In this document: positions 38,331 to 48,074 of the stretch, one piece after another
Layout of the letters: every line of letters begins with the position of its first letter
How positions within the stretch are numbered: position 1 is the stretch's first letter
Assembly (NCBI RefSeq): GCF_019139535.1
Contig: NZ_CP077073.1
Coordinates: 2,756,501-2,820,500 of the forward strand
Direction: 5' to 3'
Length of the DNA stretch: 64,000 bases
Source of the DNA: Pseudomonas muyukensis
Lineage (GTDB): Bacteria; Pseudomonadota; Gammaproteobacteria; Pseudomonadales; Pseudomonadaceae
The notes under the pieces: generated by a model
Seen by the model: only the letters and a program-made list of their open reading frames with translations
What the model was told of the DNA's origin: nothing
The model's database searches: none
Position numbers and translations under genes: made by a program

Positions 38331-38585
38331 TCAGGCTTGGACGGTATTGCCTGGGCTCGTCGCGCCGGCCGGGGCGCTGACAGTCGCGCTTGTTATCTCG
38401 GTCGCATGCAGCCCCTTGGGTCCCTGGATGATCTCGAAGTGTACGGCTTGCCCGGCCTTCAGCGTCTTGTAACCGTCCATCTGGATCGCCGAATAATGGG
38501 CGAACAGGTCATCGGTCTTGCCGTCTTCGTTGATGAATCCGTAGCCCTTGGCATTGTTGAACCACTTGACTTTACCGCTTGCCAT
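38331..38585 (-). CDS. cspD: Cold-shock-domain protein CspD
   Basis: An 84-residue protein: cold-shock domain (1-67) with RNP1 KGYGFIN and RNP2 LFAHYS, and a short Ala/Ser/Thr-rich tail. CspD proteins bind single-stranded nucleic acid and can inhibit replication in stationary phase. Divergent placement from clpS-clpA is the classic cspD context. The start at 38585 (MASGKVKWFN) is preferred; the upstream region has a long leader and a small ACTCC/GGAGT hairpin. Confidence 0.93.
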   Translation of the reverse strand: MASGKVKWFNNAKGYGFINEDGKTDDLFAHYSAIQMDGYKTLKAGQAVHFEIIQGPKGLHATEITSATVSAPAGATSPGNTVQA

Positions 38586-38816
38586 CCCTATGTCCCTCTG
38601 CAAAGGACTCCATCACTGGAGTATCATCCACTTCATCCGCATACGCACCATGCGAGAAAATCTGGTTGACTGCGCGGATCTTTATCGACCACGGTGGGTT
38701 CTTATTGGTTGTAACACCGTTTTGCCGATAGTCAAGGTCAGGCGGCGCCCGCGCCCAGCATGGCCTGCGCGGTCAACCCACAACCTTAACCTGTCGATCA
38801 TGATGAAATTCTTTCC

Positions 38817-39191
38817 ATGCATGTACTCAGTAAGATTCGACTAACATTCAATCAGGATCGCCCCCAGTCGCATGAAGACGGGCATGAGGACGACGGCGCG
38901 GGTCTCGCGGTTCAGGAGGCCAAGCCGATCCTGCAGGCGCCACCGATGTACAAGGTGGTTTTGTTCAACGATGACTACACGCCAATGGATTTCGTCGTCG
39001 AAGTGCTCGAGACGTTCTTCAATCTGAACCGCGAGCTGGCGACCAAGATCATGCTGACCGTCCATACCGAAGGGCGGGCAGTGTGCGGATTGTTTACCCG
39101 TGACATCGCCGAAACAAAGGCCATGCAGGTCAACCAATACGCCAGGGAAAGCCAGCATCCGCTACTCTGTGAAATCGAGAAGGACGGTTAA
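38817..39191 (+). CDS. clpS: ClpS adaptor, N-degron recognin
   Basis: A 124-residue adaptor that binds proteins with N-terminal Leu, Phe, Tyr or Trp and hands them to ClpAP. The binding-pocket residues are all present: N51-D52-D53, T55 and M57 in [10 protein letters not shown], and His83 in TVHTEG. The flexible N-terminal extension of about 40 residues, with several acidic residues, is the part that engages ClpA. The gene lies 30 bases before clpA in the same operon. Confidence 0.96.
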   Translation: MHVLSKIRLTFNQDRPQSHEDGHEDDGAGLAVQEAKPILQAPPMYKVVLFNDDYTPMDFVVEVLETFFNLNRELATKIMLTVHTEGRAVCGLFTRDIAETKAMQVNQYARESQHPLLCEIEKDG

Positions 39192-39221
39192 TCGCCGACC
39201 ACTTGGGTATGAGGTGAAGCT

Positions 39222-41492
39222 ATGTTAAACCGCGAGCTCGAAGTCACCCTCAATCTGGCCTTCAAGGAGGCCCGTTCGAAGCGTCATGAGTTCATGACCG
39301 TCGAACACCTGTTGCTGGCACTCCTTGACAACGAGGCTGCCGCGACCGTTCTGCGCGCCTGTGGCGCCAATCTCGACAAGCTCAAGCACGACCTGCAAGA
39401 GTTCATCGATTCGACCACGCCGCTGATCCCCGTGCATGACGAGGACCGTGAGACCCAACCGACCCTGGGCTTCCAGCGTGTGCTGCAGCGTGCCGTGTTC
39501 CACGTGCAAAGCTCCGGCAAGCGCGAAGTGACCGGCGCCAACGTGCTGGTGGCGATCTTCAGCGAACAGGAAAGCCAGGCCGTGTTCCTGCTCAAGCAGC
39601 AGAGCGTGGCGCGCATCGACGTGGTCAACTACATCGCCCACGGCATCAGCAAGGTGCCGGGCCATGGGCCGAACACCGACAGCGACCAGGACATGCAGGA
39701 CGAGGAGGGCGGCGAGGCGTCGTCCTCGAGCAATCCGCTGGACGCCTACGCCAGCAACCTCAACGAACTGGCCCGCGCCGGGCGTATCGACCCGCTGGTG
39801 GGCCGCGAGCAGGAGGTCGAGCGCGTTGCCCAGATCCTCGCCCGCCGCCGCAAGAACAACCCGCTGCTGGTGGGCGAGGCCGGGGTCGGCAAGACCGCCA
39901 TCGCCGAAGGCCTGGCCAAGCGCATCGTCGACGGCCAGGTGCCCGACCTGCTGGCCCAGAGCGTGGTCTACTCGCTGGACCTCGGCGCGCTGCTGGCCGG
40001 TACCAAGTACCGCGGCGACTTCGAGAAGCGCTTCAAGGCGCTGCTCGGCGAGCTGCGCAAGCGCCCGCAGGCGATCCTGTTCATCGACGAGATCCACACC
40101 ATCATCGGTGCCGGTGCCGCCTCCGGTGGCGTGATGGACGCCTCCAACCTGCTCAAGCCGCTGTTGTCGTCCGGCGACATCCGTTGCATCGGCTCGACCA
40201 CCTTCCAGGAGTTTCGCGGCATCTTCGAGAAGGATCGCGCCCTGGCGCGGCGCTTCCAGAAGGTTGACGTCACCGAGCCTTCGGTGGAAGACACCGTGGG
40301 TATCCTGCGTGGGCTCAAGGGCCGTTTCGAGAGCCACCACAACATCGAGTACAGCGACGAAGCCCTGCGCGCCGCCGCCGAACTGGCCTCGCGCTACATC
40401 AATGACCGGCACATGCCGGACAAGGCCATCGATGTGATCGACGAAGCCGGCGCCTACCAGCGCCTGCAACCGGAAGCCAACCGGGTCAAGCGCATCGACG
40501 TGCCGCAGGTCGAGGACATCGTCGCCAAGATCGCGCGGATTCCGCCCAAGCATGTCACCAGCTCCGACAAGGAACTGCTGCGCAACCTCGAGCGTGACCT
40601 GAAACTGACCGTGTTCGGCCAGGACCCGGCCATCGACTCGCTGGCCACCGCGATCAAGCTGTCCCGTGCCGGGCTCAAAGCGCCGGACAAGCCGGTCGGC
40701 TCGTTCCTGTTCGCCGGCCCTACCGGTGTCGGCAAGACCGAAGCCGCGCGCCAGCTGGCCAAGGCGCTGGGGGTGGAACTGGTGCGCTTCGACATGTCCG
40801 AGTACATGGAGCGGCACACCGTGTCGCGCCTGATCGGTGCGCCGCCGGGCTATGTCGGCTTTGACCAGGGTGGCCTGCTGACCGAAGCGATCACCAAGCA
40901 ACCGCATTGCGTGCTGCTGCTCGATGAAATCGAGAAGGCCCACCCGGAAGTCTTCAACCTGCTGCTGCAGGTGATGGACCACGGGACCCTGACCGACAAC
41001 AACGGGCGCAAGGCGGACTTCCGCAACGTGATCCTGATCATGACCACTAACGCCGGCGCCGAAACCGCCGCGCGGGCCTCGATCGGCTTCACCCACCAGG
41101 ACCACTCGTCCGACGCCATGGAAGTCATCCGCAAGAGCTTCACGCCGGAGTTCCGCAACCGCCTGGATACCATCATCCAGTTCGGCCGCCTGTCCCACGA
41201 GACGATCAAGAGCATCGTCGACAAGTTCCTCATCGAACTGCAGGCGCAGCTGGAAGACAAGCGCGTGTTGCTGGAAGTCAGCGACGCCGCCCGCGGCTGG
41301 CTGGCGGCCTCGGGTTACGATGTGCAGATGGGCGCGCGGCCAATGGCGCGGCTGATCCAGGACAAGATCAAGCGGCCACTGGCCGAGGAGATCCTGTTCG
41401 GCGAGCTGGCCGAGCATGGCGGCGTGGTGCACATCGACTTGCGCGATGGTGAACTGGTGTTCGACTACGAGACCACGGCAGAGGTTGCGTAA
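39222..41492 (+). CDS. clpA: ATP-dependent Clp protease ATP-binding subunit ClpA
   Basis: A 756-residue AAA+ unfoldase that works with ClpP. It has the N-terminal repeat domain (about 1-150) for ClpS docking and two AAA modules with Walker A motifs GEAGVGKTA and GPTGVGKTE and Walker B ILFIDEIH and LLLDEIEK. The ClpP-docking loop appears as IGF in [10 protein letters not shown] near residue 620. The acidic linker [10 protein letters not shown] follows the N-domain. The partner clpP is not in this window. Confidence 0.97.
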   Translation: MLNRELEVTLNLAFKEARSKRHEFMTVEHLLLALLDNEAAATVLRACGANLDKLKHDLQEFIDSTTPLIPVHDEDRETQPTLGFQRVLQRAVFHVQSSGKREVTGANVLVAIFSEQESQAVFLLKQQSVARIDVVNYIAHGISKVPGHGPNTDSDQDMQDEEGGEASSSSNPLDAYASNLNELARAGRIDPLVGREQEVERVAQILARRRKNNPLLVGEAGVGKTAIAEGLAKRIVDGQVPDLLAQSVVYSLDLGALLAGTKYRGDFEKRFKALLGELRKRPQAILFIDEIHTIIGAGAASGGVMDASNLLKPLLSSGDIRCIGSTTFQEFRGIFEKDRALARRFQKVDVTEPSVEDTVGILRGLKGRFESHHNIEYSDEALRAAAELASRYINDRHMPDKAIDVIDEAGAYQRLQPEANRVKRIDVPQVEDIVAKIARIPPKHVTSSDKELLRNLERDLKLTVFGQDPAIDSLATAIKLSRAGLKAPDKPVGSFLFAGPTGVGKTEAARQLAKALGVELVRFDMSEYMERHTVSRLIGAPPGYVGFDQGGLLTEAITKQPHCVLLLDEIEKAHPEVFNLLLQVMDHGTLTDNNGRKADFRNVILIMTTNAGAETAARASIGFTHQDHSSDAMEVIRKSFTPEFRNRLDTIIQFGRLSHETIKSIVDKFLIELQAQLEDKRVLLEVSDAARGWLAASGYDVQMGARPMARLIQDKIKRPLAEEILFGELAEHGGVVHIDLRDGELVFDYETTAEVA

Positions 41493-41521
41493 ACCAGGGC
41501 TCCCATGGCCTGCCCAGGGCC

Positions 41522-41602
41522 GTAGGAGCCAGCCTTGCTGGCGAACCAGGCAACGCGGTGCTTGACACCTGTGCCGTGTTCGCCGGCAAGGCCGGCTCCT
41601 AC
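41522..41602. repeat. Inverted REP pair (GTAGGAGCC-type) after clpA
   Basis: GTAGGAGCCAGCCTTGCTGGC and GCCGGCAAGGCCGGCTCCTAC at the two edges form a long inverted repeat about 30 bases after the clpA stop. Confidence 0.88.
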
Positions 41603-41626
41603 GCGACGAACCTATCCCGCGCGCAC

Positions 41627-41656
41627 AAAAAAGCCCGGCACATGGCCGGGCTTTTT
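41627..41656. terminator. Bidirectional terminator between clpA and infA
   Basis: AAGCCCGGC / GCCGGGCTT with an ACATG loop, preceded by a run of A and followed by a run of T, ends both convergent transcripts. Confidence 0.92.
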
Positions 41657-41668
41657 CATGGCTTGAGC

Positions 41669-41887
41669 TTAGCGCGCACGGTAGGTGATGCGGCCCTTGC
41701 TCAGGTCGTAGGGCGTCAGTTCGACGCGGACCTTGTCGCCAGTGAGAATACGGATGTAGTTCTTGCGCATCTTGCCGGAGATGTGCGCGGTAACGACGTG
41801 CCCGTTTTCCAACTCCACGCGGAACATGGTGTTGGGCAGGGTGTCGACGACAGTGCCTTCCATTTCGAAGCTGTCTTCTTTCGACAT
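41669..41887 (-). CDS. infA: Translation initiation factor IF-1
   Basis: A 72-residue OB-fold protein, the exact family length. The sequence begins [18 protein letters not shown] and has the ribosome-binding features [17 protein letters not shown] and [18 protein letters not shown]. It binds the A site of the 30S subunit during initiation. It is downstream of aat and bpt on the same strand but separated from bpt by 103 bases, and probably has its own promoter. Confidence 0.97.
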
Positions 41888-41990
41888 GCAGTAAAGCCCT
41901 CGGTGTCCAGTGATGGCCCGACGCACGACTGCACCGGGCAAAAAAAGTGGCGTGGATTATGCCCGAAAATTGTGTTTCAAGCCAATGCTT

Positions 41991-42698
41991 TCAATTGAGG
42001 GTGACCCAGCGCTGGTTGATCAGCAGCTCGATCGGGCGATACTGGGTCTTGTAGTTCATCTTCTTGCAGTTCTTGATCCAGTAGCCCAGGTACACCGCCT
42101 CGAGGTTCTGGCGCAGCGCCTCGGTGATCTGCCAGAGAATGGCGTAGCGCCCCAGGCTGCGGCGCTCCTCCTCGGGCTCATAGAAGGTGTACACCGCCGA
42201 CAGGCCGTTGGGCAGCAAGTCGCACACCGCCACTGCCAGCAGCCGGCCTGCCAGGCGGAACTCGTAGAACCAGCAGAACGGCAGGTCGCGCACCAGGAAC
42301 GTGGAGAACTGGTCGCGACTGGGCGGGTACATGTCGCCATCGGCGTGGCGTTGCTCGATGTAGCGCCGGTACAGGTCGAAGTACTCTTCCTTGAACACCG
42401 GGCGCACGGCGTTGACGCTCAGGTCGGCGTTGCGCTTGAGGATGCGGCGCTGCTGGCGGTTGGGGATGAAGCGCGCGGCGGGGATGCGCGCTGGCACGCA
42501 GGCGTTGCAGTTCTGGCAATGCGGGCGGTACAGGTGGTCGCCGCTGCGGCGAAAGCCCATTTCCGACAGGTCGGCATACACGTGCACGTCCATCGGCTGG
42601 CTCGGGTCGAGAAACAGCGTGGTCGCCTGCTCGTCCGGCAGGTAGCTGCAGGAGTGGGGTTGAGTGGCATAGAACTTCAACCGCGCCAGCTCTGTCAT
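41991..42698 (-). CDS. bpt: Aspartate/glutamate leucyltransferase Bpt
   Basis: A 235-residue enzyme (Ate1-like) that adds Leu from Leu-tRNA to N-terminal Asp or Glu, making an N-degron. The start at 42698 has AAGGGG upstream; a TTG two codons earlier is less likely. Features are [15 protein letters not shown] and the Cys-rich [15 protein letters not shown], and a GNAT-like catalytic half with [11 protein letters not shown] and [15 protein letters not shown]. It lies 57 bases after aat on the same strand. Confidence 0.94.
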   Translation of the reverse strand: MTELARLKFYATQPHSCSYLPDEQATTLFLDPSQPMDVHVYADLSEMGFRRSGDHLYRPHCQNCNACVPARIPAARFIPNRQQRRILKRNADLSVNAVRPVFKEEYFDLYRRYIEQRHADGDMYPPSRDQFSTFLVRDLPFCWFYEFRLAGRLLAVAVCDLLPNGLSAVYTFYEPEEERRSLGRYAILWQITEALRQNLEAVYLGYWIKNCKKMNYKTQYRPIELLINQRWVTLN

Positions 42699-42755
42699 GA
42701 TCAACCCCTTCGGTGAGACGTTGTCTCTAAGTGTAAGCCAGCTCCGGGAACTCGC

Positions 42756-43436
42756 CTAGGCGACCCAGCTGGCGCCGTTGGGTTGGTCCAGGTAACAGGC
42801 CAGGTGCTCGGCGAAACTGGCCCGGCTGATGGCGCGGGCGCCCAGGCTGTGCAGGTGGTTGGTCGGCATCTGGCAGTCGATGAGCACGAAGCCGGCCTGG
42901 TGCAGGTGTTGCACCAGGGTCACGAAGCCGACCTTGGAGGCGTTGTCGGCGCGGCTGAACATCGATTCGCCGAAGAACAGCCGGCCCATGGCCAGGCCAT
43001 ACAGGCCGCCGACCAACTCGCCGTCCTGGCGTACCTCCACCGAATGGGCGATGCCGCGCTGGTGCAGCTCGCAGTAGGCGGCGCGCATGTTGTCGGTGAT
43101 CCAGGTGCCGTCGGCATAGTCGCGGGGCGCGGCGCAGGCGGCGATCACCGCTGCGAAGTCGCGGTCGAAACTCACCTGGTAGCGGCCCTGGCGGATCAGC
43201 TTGGCCAGCGAGCGGGACACGTGCAGCTCGTCTGGAAACAGCACGGTGCGCGGGTCTGGCGACCACCAGAGGATCGGCTGGCCATCCTGGTACCAGGGGA
43301 AGCAGCCATGCCGATAGGCCGCGACCAGGCGCTCGGGGGTCAGGTCGCCGCCCGCGGCGAGCAGGCCATTGGGGTCGTGCAGGGCCTTTTCCAGGGGCGG
43401 GAAGGTCAGCGAGTCGCGGGTCAGCCAGGTGAGCAT
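42756..43436 (-). CDS. aat: Leucyl/phenylalanyl-tRNA--protein transferase
   Basis: A 226-residue enzyme that transfers Leu or Phe to N-terminal Lys or Arg of proteins. Family motifs are [49 protein letters not shown], and [18 protein letters not shown] near the catalytic site. The start at 43436 matches the family N-terminus ([14 protein letters not shown]). It probably forms an operon with bpt. Confidence 0.95.
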   Translation of the reverse strand: MLTWLTRDSLTFPPLEKALHDPNGLLAAGGDLTPERLVAAYRHGCFPWYQDGQPILWWSPDPRTVLFPDELHVSRSLAKLIRQGRYQVSFDRDFAAVIAACAAPRDYADGTWITDNMRAAYCELHQRGIAHSVEVRQDGELVGGLYGLAMGRLFFGESMFSRADNASKVGFVTLVQHLHQAGFVLIDCQMPTNHLHSLGARAISRASFAEHLACYLDQPNGASWVA

Positions 43437-43512
43437 GATGGTCTTGGGCAGCAGGCAGCAGGGGGCGCCCAGCATGGCGCGCCGGCCGGGCAGGGTCAAC
43501 TGTTCGCCGGCC

Positions 43513-44169
43513 CTAGCGGTAATCGGCGGCGTAGGCCAGGCGCACGTCGCTGGCCCAGCCATCGAGCACCGCCTTGAGGTGCTCGACGGTCATCACCTGG
43601 CGGTCGTTGTCCAGTGGCACGCCGGTGCCGGTGAACATCGCCTCGGCGATGACCCGGCCGCTGGTGCCGGATTCGAAGAGCAGTTCGGTGGCGATCTGGC
43701 TGTCGCGGTCGCGAATGCCTGCCGCGCTGCTGACCCCGGCCGCGACCAGGGTCACCGGCAGCCACTCGTAGAACCGCAGGCCCTGGGTGTCGGCGCTGAC
43801 CCGGGTGATGGCCGGCCGTATCACCAGCGTGTTCGGGCCGGGCCGCTCGACCAGGGTCATGACCTTGCCCAGCTCGGCGCTCAGCGCCTGGTCGTAGTAG
43901 CGGCTGATGTGTTCGAGGGTGGCCTGGGGAATGCGCGAGGTTGGCGTGGGCGCAGGGTAGAACCGGCTGGGCGCCAGGTACACCTCGATGTAGCGCCCGC
44001 GCGGCCAGCGCGGGTCGACCCAGCTGAGCACTTCGCGCCCGGAAGGGGCCTGGTGTGCGGTCAGGCGGCTGTAGTCGGGCAGAAAACCCGCCTGCGGCGT
44101 GCGGTTGCTGCAGGCCACCAGGGCCAGGCCGGCGCTCAGGGCCAGCGCCAGGGTACCCAGGCGCCTCAC
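43513..44169 (-). CDS. DUF3313 lipoprotein
   Basis: A 218-residue predicted lipoprotein (signal peptide with Cys20 in LVACSN) of the DUF3313 family of unknown function. The domain begins with FLPDYSRL and [18 protein letters not shown], includes [20 protein letters not shown] and ends [10 protein letters not shown]. The start is GTG and overlaps the stop of the upstream gene as GTGA, so it is translated with that small gene. Confidence 0.85.
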   Translation of the reverse strand: MRRLGTLALALSAGLALVACSNRTPQAGFLPDYSRLTAHQAPSGREVLSWVDPRWPRGRYIEVYLAPSRFYPAPTPTSRIPQATLEHISRYYDQALSAELGKVMTLVERPGPNTLVIRPAITRVSADTQGLRFYEWLPVTLVAAGVSSAAGIRDRDSQIATELLFESGTSGRVIAEAMFTGTGVPLDNDRQVMTVEHLKAVLDGWASDVRLAYAADYR

Positions 44170-44444
44170 CCTTGCACGCCCTCACGGGCGCCAGCGGTGC
44201 CTTGCGGGCATTCGATGCGCAAGCTGCCTTGGGCCATCAGCCAGTGCACCAGCTCGCGGGTGCTCACCGTATGCAGGTACTCGACCCATTCGCCGCTGTC
44301 CGGGCCATAGTGCTCGAAGTAGCGACGCAGGGTGACCTGCTGCTGGTCTTCGGTAAGCTCCAGGCTCACTTGCTGGATGACCAAGGGGGCATCGTCGGCG
44401 CGTGCCGTGGCGCGTTGGCTGAGGATCAGGGGCGTGCTGTGCAA
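44166..44444 (-). CDS. Small hypothetical protein with TTG start (92 aa)
   Basis: A 92-residue protein. The start is TTG at 44444 with an excellent AGGAGG eight bases upstream. The open frame extends further upstream, but without any better start. Sequence features are LVIQQVSLELTEDQQQVTLRRYFEHYG and LHTVSTRELVHWLM, mainly helical and soluble. I recognise no family. It is the first gene of a two-gene unit with the DUF3313 lipoprotein and divergent from the response regulator at 44609. Confidence 0.62.
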   Translation of the reverse strand: MHSTPLILSQRATARADDAPLVIQQVSLELTEDQQQVTLRRYFEHYGPDSGEWVEYLHTVSTRELVHWLMAQGSLRIECPQGTAGAREGVQG

Positions 44445-44608
44445 GGGGAACCCTCCTGGGAGTGAAAGGCCCACAGGGTGGCGACGCCGCGTTGCCGGGT
44501 GATGTCTGCTTGATGTCGGCGCCGACGCAATGTTGCGCGGTTGAAATAAATGACCTGGGCCAGGCAATGGCGCTAGATTGGCCTTTTTCACCGTGGACCC
44601 GAGTGACC

Positions 44609-45316
44609 GTGAGCCGACTGCTGATCGTCGACGACGATGTGGAAATCCTCGCCTTGCTGAAGAAGTTCTTCGTCCAGCATGGCTATGACGTGGACCTGGC
44701 CGCCGAAGGGCAGGCGATGTGGGCGGCGATTGCCGAGCAACGCCCCGATACCCTGATCCTCGACCTGATGCTACCGGGCGAGGGCGGCCTGAGCCTGTGC
44801 CAGAAGGTGCGCGCGCAAACCGGCATTCCGATCATCATGCTCACCGCCATGGCCGAGCTCAGCGACCGCATCGTCGGCCTGGAGCTGGGCGCCGACGACT
44901 ACCTGACCAAGCCGTTCGACCCCCGTGAATTGCTGGCGCGGGTACGCGCCCTGCAACGGCGGGCCAGTGAGCCCAGCGCCCCGCTGGAAGCGGCCCGGCC
45001 GCTGATCGGCTTCGCCGGCTGGCAGCTGGACATCACCTGCCGCGAACTGCGCTCGCCCGAGCGGGTGATGATCCCCTTGTCCGGTGCCGAGTTCGACCTG
45101 CTGGTGGTGTTTCTCGAGCATCCCCAGCGCATCCTCACCCGCGAGCAACTGATCGACCTGACCCGTGGCCATGGGCATGATGCGTACGATCGCAGCATCG
45201 ACGTGCAGGTCAGCCGCCTGCGGCGCAAGATCGAGCCGGACAGCAAGCGCCCGGAGCTGATCCGCACCGTGCGCAATGGCGGTTACCTGTTCACCGCCAA
45301 GGTCATTCGCCCGTGA
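44609..45316 (+). CDS. OmpR-family response regulator
   Basis: A 235-residue regulator with receiver domain (acidic pocket VDDDVE, phosphoacceptor Asp52 in LDLMLPGEGG, Lys101 in LTKPFDPREL) and OmpR winged-helix output (PLSGAEFDLLVVFLEHPQRIL and DRSIDVQVSRLRRKIE). The start is GTG at 44609; a GTG two codons earlier (44603) is possible. Its stop overlaps the kinase GTG start (GTGA). The operon lies between the DUF3313 pair and a PstS-like/OmpA gene. Confidence 0.9.
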   Translation: MSRLLIVDDDVEILALLKKFFVQHGYDVDLAAEGQAMWAAIAEQRPDTLILDLMLPGEGGLSLCQKVRAQTGIPIIMLTAMAELSDRIVGLELGADDYLTKPFDPRELLARVRALQRRASEPSAPLEAARPLIGFAGWQLDITCRELRSPERVMIPLSGAEFDLLVVFLEHPQRILTREQLIDLTRGHGHDAYDRSIDVQVSRLRRKIEPDSKRPELIRTVRNGGYLFTAKVIRP

Positions 45317-46647
45317 TCCGCCGCTTGTTGTGGCGCGACACCCTGAGGTGGCGCATCGCCCTGACGATCTTCGCCGCCTTGCTCGCCTCGCTGGCGCTCA
45401 ACGCGCTGTTCGTCCAGCTCGCCGGCAACTGGGCGCGGCCGCCCATCGAGCGCACCGGGCTGCTCGAGCAGATGGCCGTGACCACCCGGCTGATCGAGGC
45501 GGCGCCGGCGCCCTTGCGCGAACGACTGGCCGAGGCGGCCAGCTCGCCGGCGTTGCAGGTGACCTGGCAGGCACAGCGGGCCGGGTTCGCGCTGCCCGGC
45601 GCCGGGGCCCAGCTCGACCCGGGCAAGGAGCCGGTATTGCGGGCGTTGTCCGGCACGACCCGGCACATGGAAGTGTTCAACCCCGACAACTGGCCACCCG
45701 GCAGCCCCGCTGCGCACTACATGGCGTTGCTGCAGCTGGGCGACGGCAGCTGGCTGGCGTTCGTGCCGCCCGAGCGCAGCTGGGGCCTGAGCCTGCAGGC
45801 GCGGCTCGCGGTGATCCTTGGCCTCGGGCTGCTGGCCACCTTGCTGGTGGCCTGGCTCGCCACGCGCCAGCTGGCCAATCCCTTGCAACGCTTCGCCAGC
45901 GCCGTGCGGCGTTTCGGTGGCGACCTGCAGGCACCGCCCATCGCCATCGAAGGCCCGGAGGAAATCCGCCAGGCGATCATCGCCTTCAACATCATGCAGG
46001 CGCAGATCCAGCACTTCATTCGCGAGCGCACCCACATGCTCGCGGCCATCTCCCACGACTTGCGCGCGCCGCTGACCCGCCTGCGCCTGCGCAGCGAGTT
46101 CATGGAGGACCAGGAACTGCAGGCCAAGCTGGTGCGCGATGTCGAGGAAATGCAGAGCATGATCAACGCCGCCCTGGCGTTCTTTCGCGAGGGCACGCAA
46201 CTGGAGCAGCGCACGGCGTACGACCTGTCGGAGCTGCTGCAGACCATCGTCGACGATTACCGCGACCAGGGGGTTGCCGTGGGCTTCAGCGGCCCGCCGC
46301 ACCTGGTCCACGATGGCCGCCCGCTGGCGACCAAGCGGGTGATCGTCAACTTGCTGGAAAACGCCGTGAAATATGCCCGGGCCCCACGGATCGCGTTGTA
46401 CCGTGACGAGCATCGCCTGGTCATCGAGGTCAACGACGAGGGGCCGGGCATTCCCGAGGAGGCGCTGCAACGGGTGTTCGATCCCTTCTTCCGCCTCGAA
46501 GGCTCGCGCAACCGCGACACCGGTGGGGTAGGGCTGGGCCTGTCGGCGGCGCGGGCAAGCGTTCGCGAGCAGGGCGGCGAGCTGACCTTGCGCAACCGGG
46601 CCGAGGGCGGGTTGCTGGCGCGGGTCGAATTGCCCGAGGGGCGTTGA
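45313..46647 (+). CDS. Sensor histidine kinase paired with the 44609 regulator
   Basis: A 444-residue EnvZ-like sensor kinase. It has an N-terminal TM (about 17-38), a periplasmic region to about residue 165, a second TM near 160-190, HAMP, H-box ISHDLRAPLTRLR, N-box NLLENAVKY, G1 DEGPGIPEEA and G2 GGVGLGLSAA. Its periplasmic segment is about 120 residues. The stop is followed within 5 bases by the convergent PstS/OmpA gene end. The stimulus is unknown. Confidence 0.9.
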   Translation: MIRRLLWRDTLRWRIALTIFAALLASLALNALFVQLAGNWARPPIERTGLLEQMAVTTRLIEAAPAPLRERLAEAASSPALQVTWQAQRAGFALPGAGAQLDPGKEPVLRALSGTTRHMEVFNPDNWPPGSPAAHYMALLQLGDGSWLAFVPPERSWGLSLQARLAVILGLGLLATLLVAWLATRQLANPLQRFASAVRRFGGDLQAPPIAIEGPEEIRQAIIAFNIMQAQIQHFIRERTHMLAAISHDLRAPLTRLRLRSEFMEDQELQAKLVRDVEEMQSMINAALAFFREGTQLEQRTAYDLSELLQTIVDDYRDQGVAVGFSGPPHLVHDGRPLATKRVIVNLLENAVKYARAPRIALYRDEHRLVIEVNDEGPGIPEEALQRVFDPFFRLEGSRNRDTGGVGLGLSAARASVREQGGELTLRNRAEGGLLARVELPEGR

Positions 46648-46651
46648 GCGC

Positions 46652-47959
46652 TCAGTACACCCAGACCTCGACCCGGCGGTTGCGCTGGCGCCCTTGTTCC
46701 AGGTCGTTGCCGGCCACCGGCAGTTCGTCGCCCATGCCGGCCACGGTCTTGACCTGCACCCCTTCGCGGGCCAGTTCGCGGCGCACGGCCATGGCCCGCA
46801 GGCGTGACAGCAGGGCGGCGCGGCCCGGGGTGTTCTTGGGGTCGCCGAAGCCCACCAGCACTACCTTGTTGTGCAACTTGCCGGCCTGGCGCAGGTAGTC
46901 GCCGACCCGCTGCACATCGCGCAGGGCCTTGTTGTCGAGGCCGGCGCTACCCTCCTGGAAGCGGAAGTTCACGCTCAGGCGCTGGGCCTCGCTGGCCAGG
47001 GCGCGGTAGCGCGGTGGCATGTCGGCCTGGCTGGGCACCGGCAGGGCCTTGATCTGCTGCGCGACGAAGCCTTGCTCGGCGACGATGGCCTGGCCCGCCG
47101 GGCTCTGGGCGAACTCGGCCAGGGCGCGAGCCTGGGGCTTGGCATTGGCCGGCAGGTAGAAGTACAGCCGGCGCGACAGCGGGTAGTCCTCGCTGGCCAC
47201 CAGCGCGCGGCTGGGCGCCAGGGCCGGGGCGTCGCCTGCGGCCACCGCCAGCACCTTGGCCCCGTGCACCGTGGCCAGGCTGCTGAAACCGATGGCCTGG
47301 CGGTCGGCCTTGACCTGCGCGGCCAGCGCATCGGCTGATTCGAAGCGGCGGGCCTGTTCGGACAGGCTGCGCTGCGCGGGGTCGAGCACCAGCGCCTTGA
47401 AGGTTTCGAAAGTGCCGGAGCGGTCGTCGCGGGCGTACAGGTGGATGGCGCCGCCGGCCACGCCCAGTTGCTCCCAGCGCTGGAGTTGGCCGGCAAACAC
47501 CAGGGCCAGTTGCGCAGTGGTCAACTGCGCCAGCGGGTTGTCCGGGTGCACGATCACCGCCACGCCGTCCAGGCCGATCACTTGCTCGGCGTTGGCGCTG
47601 CGCAGGTTGCCCAGGGCCTCAAGCTGCAGCGCTTCGCGGTCACTGATGGGGCGCGAGGCGGCGGCCAGGTCGGCATCGCCCTTGGCCAGGGCAATGAAGC
47701 CGGTGCTTGAACCATGGGCGGCGATGTCGATGCGCAGTGGCTGGCCGTTGCGATCGTGGGCACGGATCTGGGTTTCGTTGGCCAGGGTGCCGGGCAGGGT
47801 TTCGATGGCGCTGGCCCCTTGGGCCTGGAGCAGGCCACGGACCAGCGCCGGGGCGAGGGCGGCGCCAATGGTGTTGGAGCCCTGCAGGCGCAGTTGCGCA
47901 GGCTCGGCCCAGGCCAGGGCTGGCAGCAGGCACAGCAGGAAGCAGAGCAGGCGAGGCAT
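46652..47959 (-). CDS. PstS-like substrate-binding protein fused to OmpA domain
   Basis: A 435-residue exported protein. It has a signal peptide (LLCLLPALAWA) and then a type-II periplasmic-binding fold of the phosphate-binding (PstS) group, with GSNTIGAALAP, GSSTGFIALAKGDADLA and RDDRSGTFETFKAL. From about residue 315 there is a C-terminal OmpA-like peptidoglycan-binding domain (VNFRFQEGSAGLD, VVLVGFGDPKN, GDELPVAGNDLEQGRQRNRRVEVW). The fusion suggests a binding protein tethered to the cell wall. No pst permease is adjacent. It is convergent with the kinase gene. Confidence 0.85.
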   Translation of the reverse strand: MPRLLCFLLCLLPALAWAEPAQLRLQGSNTIGAALAPALVRGLLQAQGASAIETLPGTLANETQIRAHDRNGQPLRIDIAAHGSSTGFIALAKGDADLAAASRPISDREALQLEALGNLRSANAEQVIGLDGVAVIVHPDNPLAQLTTAQLALVFAGQLQRWEQLGVAGGAIHLYARDDRSGTFETFKALVLDPAQRSLSEQARRFESADALAAQVKADRQAIGFSSLATVHGAKVLAVAAGDAPALAPSRALVASEDYPLSRRLYFYLPANAKPQARALAEFAQSPAGQAIVAEQGFVAQQIKALPVPSQADMPPRYRALASEAQRLSVNFRFQEGSAGLDNKALRDVQRVGDYLRQAGKLHNKVVLVGFGDPKNTPGRAALLSRLRAMAVRRELAREGVQVKTVAGMGDELPVAGNDLEQGRQRNRRVEVWVY

Positions 47960-48074
47960 GCCGGTGACCTTTGCCACGGAGGTGCGCTGCAGATTACGAC
48001 AGTTGCATGACGGTGGCGTGACAGCCGGGTTGGGCATTGCTGCGGGGACGCCTACCCGCCCCACAAAACCCCGC

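Noticed and set aside
39225..41432. Long open frame antisense to clpA
   Set aside because: Same reason: high GC gives stop-free antisense frames; clpA is unequivocal on the other strand.
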